From Brachyhypopomus gauderio (taxonomy: Eukaryota; Chordata; Actinopteri; Gymnotiformes; Hypopomidae), in NCBI RefSeq assembly GCF_052324685.1, contig NC_135228.1, positions 8,369,886 through 8,433,885 of the forward strand: a stretch of DNA of 64,000 bases. The letters run 5' to 3'. The position numbers and the translations under genes are program-made. Position 1 is the first letter of the stretch. Each line of letters starts with the position of its first letter. Positions 12,311-24,520 of the stretch are shown here, piece after piece. The notes below the pieces were generated by a model. It made no database searches. It saw only the letters and a program-made list of their open reading frames with translations, and had not been told where the DNA came from.

Positions 12311-12831
12311 TGAATTTTATTAGACAAACTTGCTATATTTTACAGAGTTAGTTACACAAGGTTTTAAGCAAATTTTGGACTCTTCTTAAGAACTGAACTC
12401 TGCAAACAAATTGAGCAAATGAAATTATAAAATGATGAGATATTTTAAGTAAACGAATGTGGAGTAAATATTTCAGAAGTTGATGTGTTTTCAGGATGCT
12501 TTTCAAAATTATGTTCATTTTGTTTACCTGCAATGATATAACTACTACAAGGGTCACTATTGAGTGACCAACACAGTGGTTAATCAGTTCAATTTGTTTG
12601 CCTAGACTATAAGCTGATAATGTGCATGCCATTAAAACACATACAATATAGCATTCTGTATATTGGGTCTTTAATCTCAAACATGCAAATGAGATCTAAA
12701 TGAATAAATATCAAACCTTTGAAACATGTTTTTTAAGTACCAAAAATGTAGTCATACCAAGTAAACAGAAACACCCTTTCACATAGCAATAAAGTGCATA
12801 TATTGTACAGTGTGTCAACCTGCATGCACAA

Positions 12832-13315
12832 CAGATGTGGACATTCCAGGTTCAGAGAGTAAAACTCCTTCCCAGGATTTTACGCAAGCTTGCTGGATTT
12901 TCTAATTAGTGCAAACCAGGTAATTAGTGGAATCAACACAATCCAGGAAGCCTGAGCAAAATCTTGGTGAGGACACTTTTACTTTCTGTCATGGTATGGG
13001 GGTTCCCCCTGCTGCTCGCCCCCGTCCACAGCGGCAGTTGTCCTTTTGTTGTTGCGTTGTGTTCATCCCTCAGGTGGGCGGGGCCAATTAGCAAGCCCCC
13101 ACCTGATGGTCGTTTGTCTATATATGTCTTGTCTTTGTACTAGTTGACTGCTGGTTATTATATCCTTAATTTGGATCATGTCACGGGTTTTTGGTTTGTG
13201 CACCTCATTCATGAAATCCTCCTTTTCCTGAGACTTGAGCATGATTGCTTCCTTTTTATTTCGCACACCCTGCCCGTCACACTTTCTGAACCTGGAATAT
13301 CCACCTCTGAAGCAC
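12832..13315. mobile_element. MITE split by a solo LTR
   Basis: Terminal inverted repeats: GTGGACATTCCAGGTTCAG at about 12837 and CTGAACCTGGAATATCCAC at about 13288. A second, unsplit copy of the family lies at about 63742-63902. Within this copy the solo LTR 12987-13281 sits between two CTTTC duplications. Confidence 0.75.
12987..13281 (+). mobile_element. Solo LTR (family A), 295 bp
   Basis: Starts TGTCATGG, ends CCCGTCACA, and is flanked by a perfect 5-bp duplication CTTTC (12982-12986 and 13282-13286). A TATATA box and an ATTAAA-like sequence are inside. Other members: 39996-40291, truncated 23655-23906, and reversed copies at 17225-17420 and 17807-18097. Confidence 0.88.
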
Positions 13316-13319
13316 AAGG

Positions 13320-14110
13320 ACAAATTCTGCATGTAACACCTGCAAAATGGATCCTGACCATTTGGGTAAAGTGGAAGTGCCTCCCCAGATTAGCCGCATT
13401 TATATTTGAACACAAATTCTGGGATCCATAAATTGTTTTAATGACTAATCAGTTCACCAAAAGGTCTGGACTGCATGGCTAATTACAGTATGCCACAGAC
13501 TTTTCCACCAAACCCCTGGGGAATGTTACTACACTCATTACACAATACATTTTCCACGTTCTTCACAGTTGAAGAGGTAGAGGCATGGGTTCATCTCAAG
13601 CAAGATTAAACCCAATGAGAGTTAAATTAATTAAAAAAAATTATTTATATATTAACAATTTGGCATGGTTCCTAGCATAGCTTTTTGTTATCATCATCAT
13701 CTTCATCATCATCCAAAGCATGACTTAATTATTGTAAAATTAAGTAAGTAATTGGAACTGTGATAAACTCATATAAAATGAATGAAATGAGCCAAAATTA
13801 CATTACAAACATTTAATCACATGTAAATTCTTGTGGACAGTTTCTGTTAGTCCAGTAATCACCTCCATGGGAAAAGTTCACCCAGGGATGTCAGTGTTCC
13901 ATGATCCAACGCACCAGCCAGTGCCCACACTCATCACTACAGCCAGTTTGAGGCCATATGTGGCAAATTCAGTCAACAAAATATTTTCCATGCAGTTAAT
14001 CTTAAATTCAGATGAAGGATAATTCTCTTTCACCAATCACTTCCCACAACTCAGCCTATACCAAAGACACAGTAGCACGCACCCACGCAGACTACACCTT
14101 AAAGAAACAG
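13320..14110. other. Intergenic, AT-rich
   Basis: No gene seen. The inverted-duplication arm begins at about 14115. Confidence 0.4.
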
Positions 14111-14114
14111 GTAT

Positions 14115-16470
14115 TTTAAAGATTTAAAACAGGTATAATCAGGTTTTAGAACAAGTTGACTGGGTGTTACACAGAAGTGTATTTGTGCTACAGACTCTGC
14201 CCACTGCACATAAACGAAAAAGGGCAGACAAATGGATTAAGGGAACACTTACAATAAGTGCTTACCAACATTAATAATACTTTTGTTAACAGCCTGTGGG
14301 GTACTACATCAATAATCATCCATATTAAAGTAGTTTGCACATTAGTTTAAAACCATCATCATGTCATGCAGTTATTAACATCAAATGCTATATTGATAAT
14401 GGTTATTTAATATTAAAATAACATACCAGTTGCAATTGCACTGGAGACAATTACACTACAGCTGTACACAGACAACAGTCATTAATTTGTTCACTCCTGT
14501 TCTCATATACTACATATGAAAAAAGTGATTCAATAAACAAATCTCACATGATAGTTTAATTAATAACACAGAAGCTGTGGTAGGTAGTAACTAGACATAT
14601 TTTACTCACTCATGTTTACTCCGGTAAAACTTTGATGGACTTCTAGAGCCATCCATACACACACAACCCCACACCCAATGTCCACAGCACATCTCATGCA
14701 TCTCATGTAACTTGGCCAGGATCACTTCAATTAAAAGTCCATTTACCGGTCTTTTTGGTGCCATGTTGCATATATAGCGGCTATAACATGTAAATGTACA
14801 GCCCCGCACTGACCATTCCTAATTGCCTCGTGATTGGAGCTCATACAAATCAGAATGATAACCACATTGGTAAGACGTACAATTAGAGCAAGTGAAAAAC
14901 TATTGTGTGTGTGTTGCTTAGAATCAACCTGTCAGCTGGCTTCAACCAGGAATCGACCAGTACAGGATATTGTTTCTTTTTAAAAAGTGGTTCTCATCCA
15001 ATCAACACAGTAATCATAGAGATAATAATATATTAAATTAAATCTTATGCCATATGCAAAACAGCAGCCAGCAGTAAATCACGTTTTTCCACCAGATTTT
15101 GTGGCAGGAGAACGTTAATAAAGTAAAACACTGCTGAAGCTACCAGCCATGCTGGTCGGCTCCAGTGCCTCCTTCTCACCTGTGTGACACGGGCCTTCAA
15201 TCAACAAAGCACAAACAACACACTAACTGAAGAGGGTTTTGGAGTCAGGCGTCATTTTGTCAAAAAATCCAAAGGAATTAAACTTTATTAACCGATCAAT
15301 GGAATACAACAGGTTACTAACAAGAACCTAGCTCCCACTCAAGCACACAAAACCCCCAGTGCATGCATGTACCTGTCTCCATAAGAGTCTCTTAATGGGC
15401 CAGATCACCTTGGGTGTCTACCTGCATGTCCATTTGGGAATTAGCTCAGGCTGTCAGTAGTAGTCCCTACATATGTAGTGTTCTGACATACGTAATCCAA
15501 AAAACAGAGTCCTGGCAAAGCATAGTGAGACATTGAAGTTGCATTGGTTATTTCTGGTAAGGTTTCTATGTTTCTTAATTTAGTTCTTAATTTTAATTTT
15601 ATAGTAAACAAGATGATACTTGAGATGATGATACACATTATGCAATAATAAAATGTTTAACATCTCTAAAAATTCATACTAAATTACTAAATACTTTAGT
15701 TTGCACGTGGCAGTTGGAGAAAAATGCATGTTGTACTCAAACATTCATTCTGTTTTAGCTCTCGTCTCAGCTTCCAAACTCATCCCATTACATGGGGAAG
15801 CTGTCTGGTGTTTGTTACATGGTCGTATTAGAAATCATCAAATCTGTCACCCTCTTCCTCTCAGCTGTGCGCTCACTACGACACATCAGTGTGTTCTTCA
15901 CCTGTTTCCGGAACTCCTTTGAGATTAAATAGTACACAAATGGGTCCAGACAGCTGTTGAGGCTGGATAGGCACAGAGTGAATATGTAGATGCTATAACT
16001 AATATCAGCGTTAAGTCCACTAGCTAGATGAGACCAAGACACTATTAACACAATGTTACTGGGAGTAAAACATACCAGGAACATCACCAGCACAGTAGTA
16101 ATGAGAATGATGGCCTTCCTTTTTTTCTCTCCATTTGTTCCTTTCTGACCTTCTGAGGACATGCTGGAACTCCTGAAGTAGAACAACATTTTCACAGATG
16201 TCACTGTACACACCACACTGGGAACTACATATCCCACAATGCCCATAGTCAAGAAGTAGCTAATTGGGTAGTGTAATTTGTTGGCATCATGGACATCACT
16301 GCAGGTACGTATTTTTGTTTCATTAAGATCAACATTAAGTGTGTGGTCATACAAATAGAGGGGCACAGTGATGAGCCAGACGGTGAACCACACACACACC
16401 GACACACACACTGCTACCCGGTTATTCCTCTTCTGCTGGGAAAATGGGTGCACTATTGCCCAATAGCGCT
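14115..16470. repeat. Inverted duplication, left outer block
   Basis: Matches 37808-39662 in reverse complement. The shared order is: PAR2-like coding sequence, its 3' flank (AGACAGCTTCCCCA near 15800 and 38495), a block ending in an LTR-like piece (about 15190 and 39150), and a block about 14115-14400 against 39420-39662 (CAGCCTGTGGGGTACTACAT and its near-identical mirror). Similarity stops at about 14115. Confidence 0.8.
15187..15471 (+). mobile_element. Possible LTR-like element
   Basis: Block starting TGTGACACGGGCCTTCAATC and ending GTAGTCCCTACA, with TG...CA ends. The right arm keeps only a mirrored remnant (about 39100-39165). No clear target duplication found. Confidence 0.35.
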
Positions 16471-16869
16471 GCACACTGATACATGCTATAAAAATGGCAG
16501 AGCAGTACATATTGCCATAGAAAAATACAACCAACATTTTACACAGAGGCTCCCCAAAGATCCAGTTATTGCCGTTGAAGTGATAGGCAATCTTCAGTGG
16601 CAGCCAGATGATGAAGAGCAGATCGGCCAGTGCCAGATTCACTAATAGGATGGATGCTGGGTGCTTCTTCTTTGTTCTGAAGATGAAGACCCAGATGGCC
16701 AAAGTGTTGGTGGGCAACCCCACAATGAAGATGATGATGTAAACGACTGGGAGGAAGACTGTGGTCAGGTTGCTGCACAGAATATTCATGGCAGTTGAAG
16801 ACACCTGAAACTCCTTTGTGGTGTTTCCCACTTCGGAAAAACCAGCTCTTCCCCACACTGTATCATTCT
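15815..16869 (-). CDS. f2rl1: Second PAR2-like GPCR, main coding exon
   Basis: Paralogue of the 1572-2680 gene with the same exon structure: acceptor ACTCACAACAG then two bases (AG) completing a phase-1 codon, then NDTVWGRAGFSEV. The Arg followed by AGFSEV is a candidate cleavage site and tethered ligand. TM1-TM7 are intact, with QRYWAIVHP, CFTPSN and DPFVYY. In extracellular loop 2 the PAR signature CHDV reads CSDV: the disulphide Cys is kept and the His is Ser. The C-tail is shorter than in the first copy. Exon 1 was not confirmed; a phase-compatible candidate lies near 22903. The gene lies in the left arm of the inverted duplication, its broken mirror copy at 37808-38479. The symbol is family level only. 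Confidence 0.9.
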
Positions 16870-17224
16870 CTGTTGTGAGTAAAAGATGGTTTTGGATCAA
16901 TATTATGGATTACAACCGTGCTGCTTTCTTCATTCTTAAAGTGAACCAAGATGTTTAGAATTTAGATTTAGTTTACATAGCTGTTCTGGTGAGTTCTGTA
17001 CTGACTATGGAGTCTTGCTTAAAGCTCTTAATCTTAACATCCAGACCATTTTAGCCACTTTTCATAGTTGATTCAGGCCTTATAGAAATATCTCGGAGTG
17101 TCTGAAGCTCAGCTGGTGGAAGCTGTTATTCTATAACTTCTAAACTGAAATAGTGTTCCAGAGAATATTATAATGCAAACTTTGTGCATTTTAATTAAAG
17201 AACAATAAAATGTTTAATTCATAC

Positions 17225-17420
17225 AGGTGAATGAGTGCAAAAAAAAAGAAGGAAGGGATCATGCCAGTCTCAGTGAAAATCGAGGATTTAATAAATAAAG
17301 TGCACCAATGCAAAACATATGACGTAATCTAAATAAGGATACAATAACCAGCAGACTACTGGTACAAAGACATGACATAGCCTATATAGACAAACAATCC
17401 TCAGGTGTTGTGCCTCACCT
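17225..17420 (-). mobile_element. Truncated LTR of family A
   Basis: Reverse-complement match to the 3' half of the 12987-13281 LTR (TGCAAAACATATGACGTAAT, ACTGGTACAAAGACATGACA). Left of the AT microsatellite. Confidence 0.6.
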
Positions 17421-17474
17421 GAACAAAACACACTCATGCACACACCCACACACATTAATGTGGAATCTTACACA

Positions 17475-17476
<2 letters not shown>

Positions 17477-17561
<85 letters not shown>
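17477..17561. repeat. (AT)n microsatellite
   Basis: Long uninterrupted AT dinucleotide run; the 'YIYIYI' ORFs here are artefacts. Confidence 0.95.
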
Positions 17562-17562
<1 letters not shown>

Positions 17563-17806
17563 ACTGCCCCCCCTCAAAATTTCTTTATGGGGGAGCCCCC
17601 CTGTGGGACTTTACATTAAACATAGGCAGTCATGTGCTTAAGTCACCATTGTGTTACATAAAGTGCTCCAGTCAAACAAACATAAAAACACAGCGGGATG
17701 AGCGGTTACTGGCTCAACTCCACCTCTGATTCAAATGACATTTACGACAAAAATGTCACGCAAACAAACACCACAAGACATGACCATGAAAGTAGGCTGG
17801 TTATTC

Positions 17807-18097
17807 TGTTACGGGAGAGGGAGTGCAAAAAACAAAGGATGCAATCACACCAGTCTTACAGAAAAGGGAGTATTTAATGAATAAAGTGCACCAATGCAAA
17901 ACCCGTGACATAATCCAAATTATTGATACAATAACCAACAGTCAACTGGTACAAAGACACAACATATATTGACAGACAAATGACCCTCAGGTGTTAGGTT
18001 CCCTAATGGGCCACACCCACCTGAGGGATGAACACAACAACTGACTGACAAGGGCAGCTGACAGGGGCGGCTAGCAGGGGGCCTCTGTAACATGACA
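17807..18097 (-). mobile_element. LTR of family A, reversed
   Basis: Plus-strand ends TGTTACGGGAG and AACATGACA. The interior is the reverse complement of the 12987-13281 family (ACTGGTACAAAGACA, CCCTCAGGTGTTAGG). Flanking five-mers (TATTC and GACAG) do not match, so no target duplication was confirmed. Confidence 0.65.
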
Positions 18098-18269
18098 GAC
18101 AGGCATTGGCCTGACTAAAAAGTATAATTTTAGTAAGCACTTTTTAATATTTTATGTGTGAAGTTGGCATGTCACCTAACCTGATTTTCATTATTATACT
18201 GTGTCAATGTGATTGTGGTTGTCCGAGATCCTATTTAGAAGTTCAGACCACACATTTAGACATGCGTCT

Positions 18270-18605
18270 GCTTTTCCATCCATCCATCCATCCATCCATT
18301 ATTTGTACCGCTTAATCCCATTAGACGGGGTCAGAGGGGGGCTGGAACCAATCCAAGCATCTCCAGGCAAATGCAGGGTACACCATGGGCAGGTCACACG
18401 CATTCATGCACTCACACCCACAGACAATTTAGAGTGATCAATCAACCTACCATGCATGTGGACTGTGGGAGGAGACCAGAGTACCTGGAGAAAACCCACA
18501 CAGGCAAAGGGAGAACATGCAACTCCACACAGAGCAGCCCAGACCGAGAATCAAACCCAGACTGCCTTGCTGTGAGGCTACACCACCATGCCACCCAAGT
18601 CCGAT
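18270..18605 (+). repeat. Dispersed teleost repeat with (TCCA)n head
   Basis: Begins with CCATCCATCCATCCATCCAT, then follows a widespread fish repeat tail: GGACTGTGGGAGGAGACCAG, GAGAAAACCCACACAGGCAA, GAACATGCAACTCCACACAG. The same tail occurs at 42890-43025. Probably a LINE-derived 3' tail; exact family not assigned. Confidence 0.65.
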
Positions 18606-18619
18606 TTTGAAAGTTTGAA

Positions 18620-19248
18620 AATAGCACTAAATACTTTACTGAAAAGGAGGAAAAAAAGCTGTCAATGTTGTTTCAGGTTGTGTGAATACTTAATCTCCCA
18701 ATAAAAATCATATGGCCCTGGCTCCTTTCTTACACATTTTTCACATATGCTGCTTGTCATGCACTTACTACTTGTACACATGTACATCTGATGTAACTTA
18801 CTTAGAATCATCATGAAAAACCTCATCATGTTAGAATCATCATGAAAAACCTGAAAATTAGTCTCTTCTTCCTGCATCTCTAGAGATTAAGCTTCACTAT
18901 AAGACTTCCAATATAAACTAGTGGTGTAAAATCTACAACATAAATGTAGTGTAAGTGTAATGCAGGGGAGTAAATATGCACAGTTAGCGCTTATCACACA
19001 TACACTAAACACTCATGGAGCGAGACGCAGATATGAGGTAGAATTAACATAGACAGAGCGATAATGATGACATCGACACAAAGGAAGTACATATATAAAC
19101 AAGACTGGACGTAGTACACATGCCCAGTGGGAGGAGACAGGGGCTGTATTGTGTACTCATAAGTAGATATGAGTAAAAAACGTAACATTTTGTAATATGC
19201 TTAAAAACAATTACTTGATATTTTCTGTGCTGTCGGTGCTGTTTGATT
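18620..19248. other. Intergenic, no feature recognised
   Basis: AT-rich sequence with a short local duplication (TTAGAATCATCATGAAAAACCT, twice near 18805-18850). No gene seen. Confidence 0.4.
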
Positions 19249-19250
19249 TA

Positions 19251-20865
19251 CACTACCGTTCAAAAAGTTTGGGGTCACTTAGAAATGTTCTTATTTTTGA
19301 AAGAAAAGCAGTTTTTTTTTTTCAATTTAGCTAACATTAAATGCATCAAAAATACACTTTATACATTATTAATGTGGTAAATGACTATTCTAGCTGTAAA
19401 CGTCTGGTTTTTAATGCAATATCTACATAGATGTATGGAGACCCATTTCCAACAACCATCACTCCAGTGTTCTAATGGTACATTGTGTTTGCTAACTGTG
19501 TAAGGAGGCTATTGGATATTTAGAAAATCCTTGAAAACCCTTGTGCAAGTAGGTTAGCACAGCTGAAAACAGTTTTGCTGATTAGAGAAGCTATAATACT
19601 GACCTTCTTTTAAGCTAGTTGAGAATCTGGAGCATTACAATTGTTGGTTCGATTAAACTCACAAAATGGCCAGAAAAAGACAACTTTCAATTGAAACTCG
19701 ACAGTCTATTCTTGTTCTGAGAAATGAAGGCTATTCCATGTGAGACATTGCCAAGAAACTGAAGATTTCCTACAATGGTGTGCACTACTCCCTTCAGAGG
19801 TGAGCACAGACAGGCTCTAACCAGAGTAAAAGGAGAAGTGGAAGGCCCCGCTGCACAACTGAGCAAGAAGACAAGTACATTAGAGTCTCAAGTTTGAGAA
19901 ATCGACACCTCACAGGTCCTCAACTGGCAGCTTCATTAAATAGTACCCGCAAAACGCCAGTGTTAACGTCAACAGTGAAGAGGTGACTCCGGGATGCTGG
20001 CCTTCAGGGCAGAGTGGCAAAGAAAAAGCCATATCTGAGACTGGCTAATAAAAGAAAAAGATTAATATGGGCAAAAGAACACAGACATTGGACAGAGGAA
20101 GATTGGGAAAAAAAGTGTTATGGACAGACGAATCAAAGTTTGAGGTGTTTGGATCACACAGATGAACATTTGTGAGACGCAGAACAACTGAAAAGATGCT
20201 GGATGAGTGCCTGACACCTTCTGTCAAACATGGTGGAGGTAATGTGATGGTCTGGGGTTGCTTTGGTGCTGGTAAAGTGGGAGATTTGTACAAGGTAAAA
20301 GGGATTTTGAATAAGGAAGGCTATCACTCCATTTTGCAACACCATGCCATACCCTGTGGACAGCGTTTGATTGGAGCCAATTTCATCCTGCAACAGGACA
20401 ATGACCCAAAGCACACCTCCAAATTATGCACAAACTATTTAGAGAAGAAGCAGGCAGCTGGTGTTTTATCGGTAATGGAGTGGCCAGTGCAGTCACCAGA
20501 TCTCAACCCCATTGAGCTGTTGTGGGAGCAGCTTGACCGTATGGTACAAAGAAAGTGCCCATCAACCCAATCAAACTTGTGGGAGCGGCTTCTGAAAGCA
20601 TGGGGTGAAATTTCTCCAGATTACCTCAGCCAATTAACAGCTAGAATGCCAAAGGTCTGCAATGCTGTAATTGCTGCTAAGGGAGCATTCTTTGACGAAA
20701 GCAAAGTTTAAAGTAGAAAATTATTTCAAAAAAAAAAAAAAAAACATTATTTCTACCTTGTCAATGTCTGGACTATATTTCTATTCATTTTGCAACTCAT
20801 TTCATAAATAAAAGTATGAGATTTCAGGGAAAACACAAAATGGTCTAAACTTTTGAACGGTAGTG
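19251..20865 (+). mobile_element. Tc1-like transposon, near full length, inactive
   Basis: Ends CACTACCGTTCAAAAAGTTT and its mirror near 20840-20865 are terminal inverted repeats, flanked by TA on both sides (19249-19250 and 20866-20867), as expected for Tc1/mariner. Confidence 0.9.
19664..20711 (+). pseudogene. Tc1-like transposase, disrupted
   Basis: Starts MARKRQLSIETRQSILVLRN with a paired-like helix-turn-helix region, followed by in-frame stops near 19741, 19801 and 19984, a frameshift in a poly-A run near 20108, and another stop near 20161. The last 179 codons (20172-20711) are open. The catalytic triad positions are recognisable: TDES (D), QQDNDPKH (D) and NPIE (E). The cut-and-paste transposase cannot be made as a whole. 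Confidence 0.9.
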
Positions 20866-21234
20866 TATATATTATAAATCATCAGAAAATCATTACCATT
20901 AACGTAGATTTAAAAAGCAGTAATCATATGTAACCGTATAAACAGAAACAAGAATGGTAATTTTACTGGATCAGTGGTAATATTGAATCATTAGATCAAT
21001 AGAATTATGCACATTTTGTACATTAGCTTATTGATGTGTGCAACCACTTATATAGGAGAGGCAGGAAGCAGATGTAGCAGCAGGAAAGAAATCACTGGTG
21101 AGTGGTCTTAAAAGCATATAGAAAAGACTTCTGGGTTAACAGTTATTACAGAAAGACAAGCCAACACAGGATCCTTAAGTGTGGAAGAAACAAGGCAAAT
21201 TGCTCCTTCAACCTTCCTATTTCAACCACTCCGC

Positions 21235-22560
21235 AGGCTAGCCCACAGCACTTGGAAGGGAAGGCTTTCCCATTTGAGGTGGAGGACCAGCTGGCTGGCT
21301 TCCAGTCGGACTTTTCTGACCTGCTGGTCGGAAAGAGAGACCTCTCCTCAGCTCACCAGCACACCCAGAGACACCCCAGCTCTGGTCTGCGCCTCCAGCA
21401 TGGCTTCCTCCTCCACCTCTAGCAGAAAGCGATGGAGGACGGAGGTGATCTCTCTGGAGGTTCCAGTCCTGGTCCTGTGAGGGTTCACCTCATACTTGGA
21501 GGAGTTGTAGCACTCAGAGGAGGACTGTTTGCAACTAGGGGAGTCCATCCACCAAAACCTGAGGAGGCATACCCCTGGACCAAGATCTTTGAGGATCCGT
21601 ACCCCTGGGGCAGTGCCTCCCTCCCCATGCCCTGATAGGTGTGTGAGGCCTCAGGCTTAGAGGTAGAGGAAAAGGAGGATCCAACCAGCTGTCCAGCTGC
21701 CAGTGCGTGCTGTCCTATAGACAGTGCACATCCCCCAGAGACTCCTGTGGACAGTACATGCCTTGCAGTTTGTAGTGCACGACCACCAGCAAGTGCATGA
21801 CCACCAACTGCCCCTGAGGATGGTGCACAGGGATCCAGCAAGTGGCTACTCCAGCAGGTCTGTGACCCACATGCACTCTGGGGTTCTGGCATGGCATCCT
21901 GGAAACTATGTTTGTACCCATCTCTGTCCCTGTGTTAACTCCTGTTTTTGTGTCTACCTCTGTTTCCCTTTGTATCCTTGCCCCTACCCATATTATGCCT
22001 GTTCCTGTGTTCATCCTGTCTCTGTCTACCCCTGGTAGGTTGGTCCATGGGTGCGCTCTCCCTAGGGGAGGCTGCTCCTGGCAGTGCCCTGGTTTCTGGG
22101 GCTGGACTGCACATTCCGCCCCTTACTCTGTTGTGAATATGTATACGTTCATATGTTCATCGCTTGTCTTTGTATTGTATCGAGTCCCAGTGAAAACACA
22201 TTGCATGTTATAAGAGCTCTCGTCTCTGTATCCTGCTTTGCCTCACTTGTCACAACCAGGTTTTGTTGTTTTTATATTAATTATGAAGGATCACTAGGCA
22301 GTTATTATAAGTCAGTGATGGGATTCATTGAAGTAAAAAAAAAAAAAAAAAAAAACAGACAGAGACATTCCAGAACTGAACAACCCATACAGACACAGCT
22401 GATGCTGTAAATGTCCATGTGGTTACAGTGGTTTTTGCTCTAAGACCATAGATTTGATGTATTTTAAGAAAATGTTACAAAATGTACAAATATAATTTAT
22501 TAATTTACTACATGTAGTCTAGAACCACAAAAATGTTTAGCGTGTTTTAAGTTTCTTGAA
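21235..22560. mobile_element. Unidentified insertion in the left arm, LTR-like end
   Basis: GC-richer block present only in this arm. ORFs in several frames are low complexity. The right side (about 22140-22250) resembles an LTR end (CTCACTTGTCACA). An A-rich run lies at 22338-22358. The family was not recognised. Confidence 0.4.
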
Positions 22561-22902
22561 ACTATCAAAGGATAAGATTTTTTTAAAGGACTACAGATGT
22601 GTACTTGTGAATTATATTTAATAATTTATAATACCATTAAAACATGTAGATTAAGCATAACAACAAAATAACAAAACCATTGTTTACAAAACCATACTGG
22701 AAACTTTCCAGGTTCATGATTCCAGTCATAAAAAAGATTATCTTCTTGAGCATCTATCTATGTATCTATTTAGACAAAATATGATATGGGTTCAGAGGTT
22801 GTTTGCTTTAATCGGACAACAATCATTACTGTTTAAAATAGCATAAAAAATGTCTATACCTTTCTATAATGTCTAGCACTTCAATAGCTCAGCTAAAACT
22901 TA

Positions 22903-22943
22903 CCTTTTAATGCATTCTTACTCATGTTTAAATCCATCTTCAT
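22903..22943 (-). other. Candidate short 5' exon (mirror of 33371-33411)
   Basis: On the minus strand ATGAAGATGGATTTAAACAT starts 13 codons (MKMDLNMSKNALK) plus one base, then a GTAAGTTTTAG donor. Both arms of the inverted duplication keep the ATG, a 13-codon frame and the donor. It ends in phase 1, the phase used by the PAR exon 2 at 16869 on the same strand. It lacks the hydrophobic core of a signal peptide, so linking it to the PAR gene is only a suggestion. Confidence 0.35.
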
Positions 22944-23177
22944 CCAAATCCTGATTTTTGTAGGCTGTACTGATCAACTGGAGTGAATTTAATTTCGGAT
23001 TCTGGCTGCGTGAGTTTGTGCTTCGCTGTATCTTCTCCCTGTTTTCAAGGAGATCTTAACAGCAAGCATAGATGTGCTAGAGTGTGTTGACATCCAACCA
23101 AGTGAAGATAGCCCAGATTTGTACTATAGGAGGAAGTGATGGGAGTGACCTGAGTCACATGGATAGTGTGTCTTACC

Positions 23178-23646
23178 CAGTTATGGCTTAGTTACCTTGA
23201 AAAAGTAATCTGATTACTGATTACTACTTTAAAAAGTAACATTACTACGTTACATTACTACGTTAGATTACAAGTTACTTCAGTAGTTCCATTCAGCAGC
23301 AAAATTAGTTTTTCCAATAGGCTACTCACTTTATTGGAAGTGCATTTTTAACAGTAACAATGTATCTCTTGACATTTAAATAATGTATCTCCTGAGATTA
23401 CGTTTGTGTCGCTGCGCTGTATTATTTGTAAATGTATTTGTGAACGTAATACAAGCGAACTATTCAGTCAGACAGCTATTTGTTGTGAAACAAAATACAA
23501 TTACAATTTCAAGCATTTTAAAGCACTTTTCAAACCTGGAACACAATGCAACATAAAAATTTGTCAGGTAAATTTTCCTTTCCCTGTTTTTGAGGGGTAT
23601 GTCTTTACACTACCACATATCGGTTACGCAGAACACTGCAAAGAAT
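23178..23646 (+). mobile_element. Truncated hAT-type element (same family as 62190-63200)
   Basis: Left end CAGTTATGGCTTAGTTACCT and interior (TTACATTACTACGTTAGATT, CCTGTTTTTGAGGGGTATGT) match the complete copy at 62190-63200. The right part is replaced by a truncated family A LTR at about 23655. Confidence 0.75.
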
Positions 23647-23654
23647 GACGTTCA

Positions 23655-23906
23655 CAGCTGCAGTTGTCCTGTTATTGTTGCGTTGTGTTCGTCCCTCAGG
23701 TGGGTGGGTGATCCCCTTCACCTGACGGTCGTTTGTCTGTCTATATATGTCTTGTCTTTGTTCCAGTTGATTGCTGGTTATTATATCCTTAATTTAGATT
23801 GTGTCACGGTTCTTTGGTTTGCGCACGTTATCATTAAACCCTCCTTTTTCCCTGAGACTTGGCGTGATCGCTTCGTTTTTATTTTGCACTCCCTGCCCGT
23901 CACAGA
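23655..23906 (+). mobile_element. 5'-truncated LTR of family A
   Basis: Matches 12987-13281 from CAGCTGCAGTTGTCCTG onward and ends CCCGTCACA. Confidence 0.75.
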
Positions 23907-24079
23907 CAAGATGATGGTTCATCTTGCCTAAAATGTACCACTCCTTTAATCAATCCACTGATTAGACATGTAGGACAACATGTATAGATAAATGAAATAG
24001 AACTTCAACCTGTGGACTATGGGCCCCCAAAAAAAGCCAGCCAAAAGTTGCTTCATTTCTGTTTTGCAAAGTAAAAATT

Positions 24080-24150
<71 letters not shown>
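24080..24150. repeat. (AT)n microsatellite
   Basis: AT dinucleotide run just left of the Gypsy element. Confidence 0.95.
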
Positions 24151-24155
<5 letters not shown>

Positions 24156-24520
24156 TTCAACAAACCTAATTACTGTCACGGTAGGTCAGCTTGGACGCCA
24201 CCAGAGGGCGCACACACACCCCCTCTATCACACGCACGCCCACAACCACACGGAGCACACCCTCTCAGTTCCGGACACTCCTACCATCCCAATCACCAGA
24301 GTACTGACACCTGTCACATAATCAGGTGTGGGGTGTATTGATTCCCACAGGAATCCCGCAGCTGTCCAGTGCTGCGCATTCAGCCTGCACCCTTGCCTTG
24401 CACCGTGGAAGAGACCTGCTCTGTTGTCAAGCTTTTGGAACTCTGTTTTTTATTCTTTGTTATCTCTTTGTTGGCATTTCCGTTCGTGTTTATTCTGCCT
24501 TTGTGGCCTGAGTATTTAAG

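Larger units (their letters stand above)
20950..23170. repeat. Inverted duplication, left inner block (with a 1.3 kb insert)
   Basis: Two parts, about 20950-21232 and 22562-23170, match 33165-34060 in reverse complement: for example TTGATGTGTGCAACCACTTA against the mirror near 33965, and AACCTGGAAAGTTTCCAGTA near 22710 against 33528. About 21232-22562 is absent from the right arm and is an insertion. Confidence 0.8.

Noticed and set aside
14606-14809. 67-codon minus-strand ORF in the left arm
   Set aside because: No recognisable motif, and no conserved frame found in the mirrored arm.
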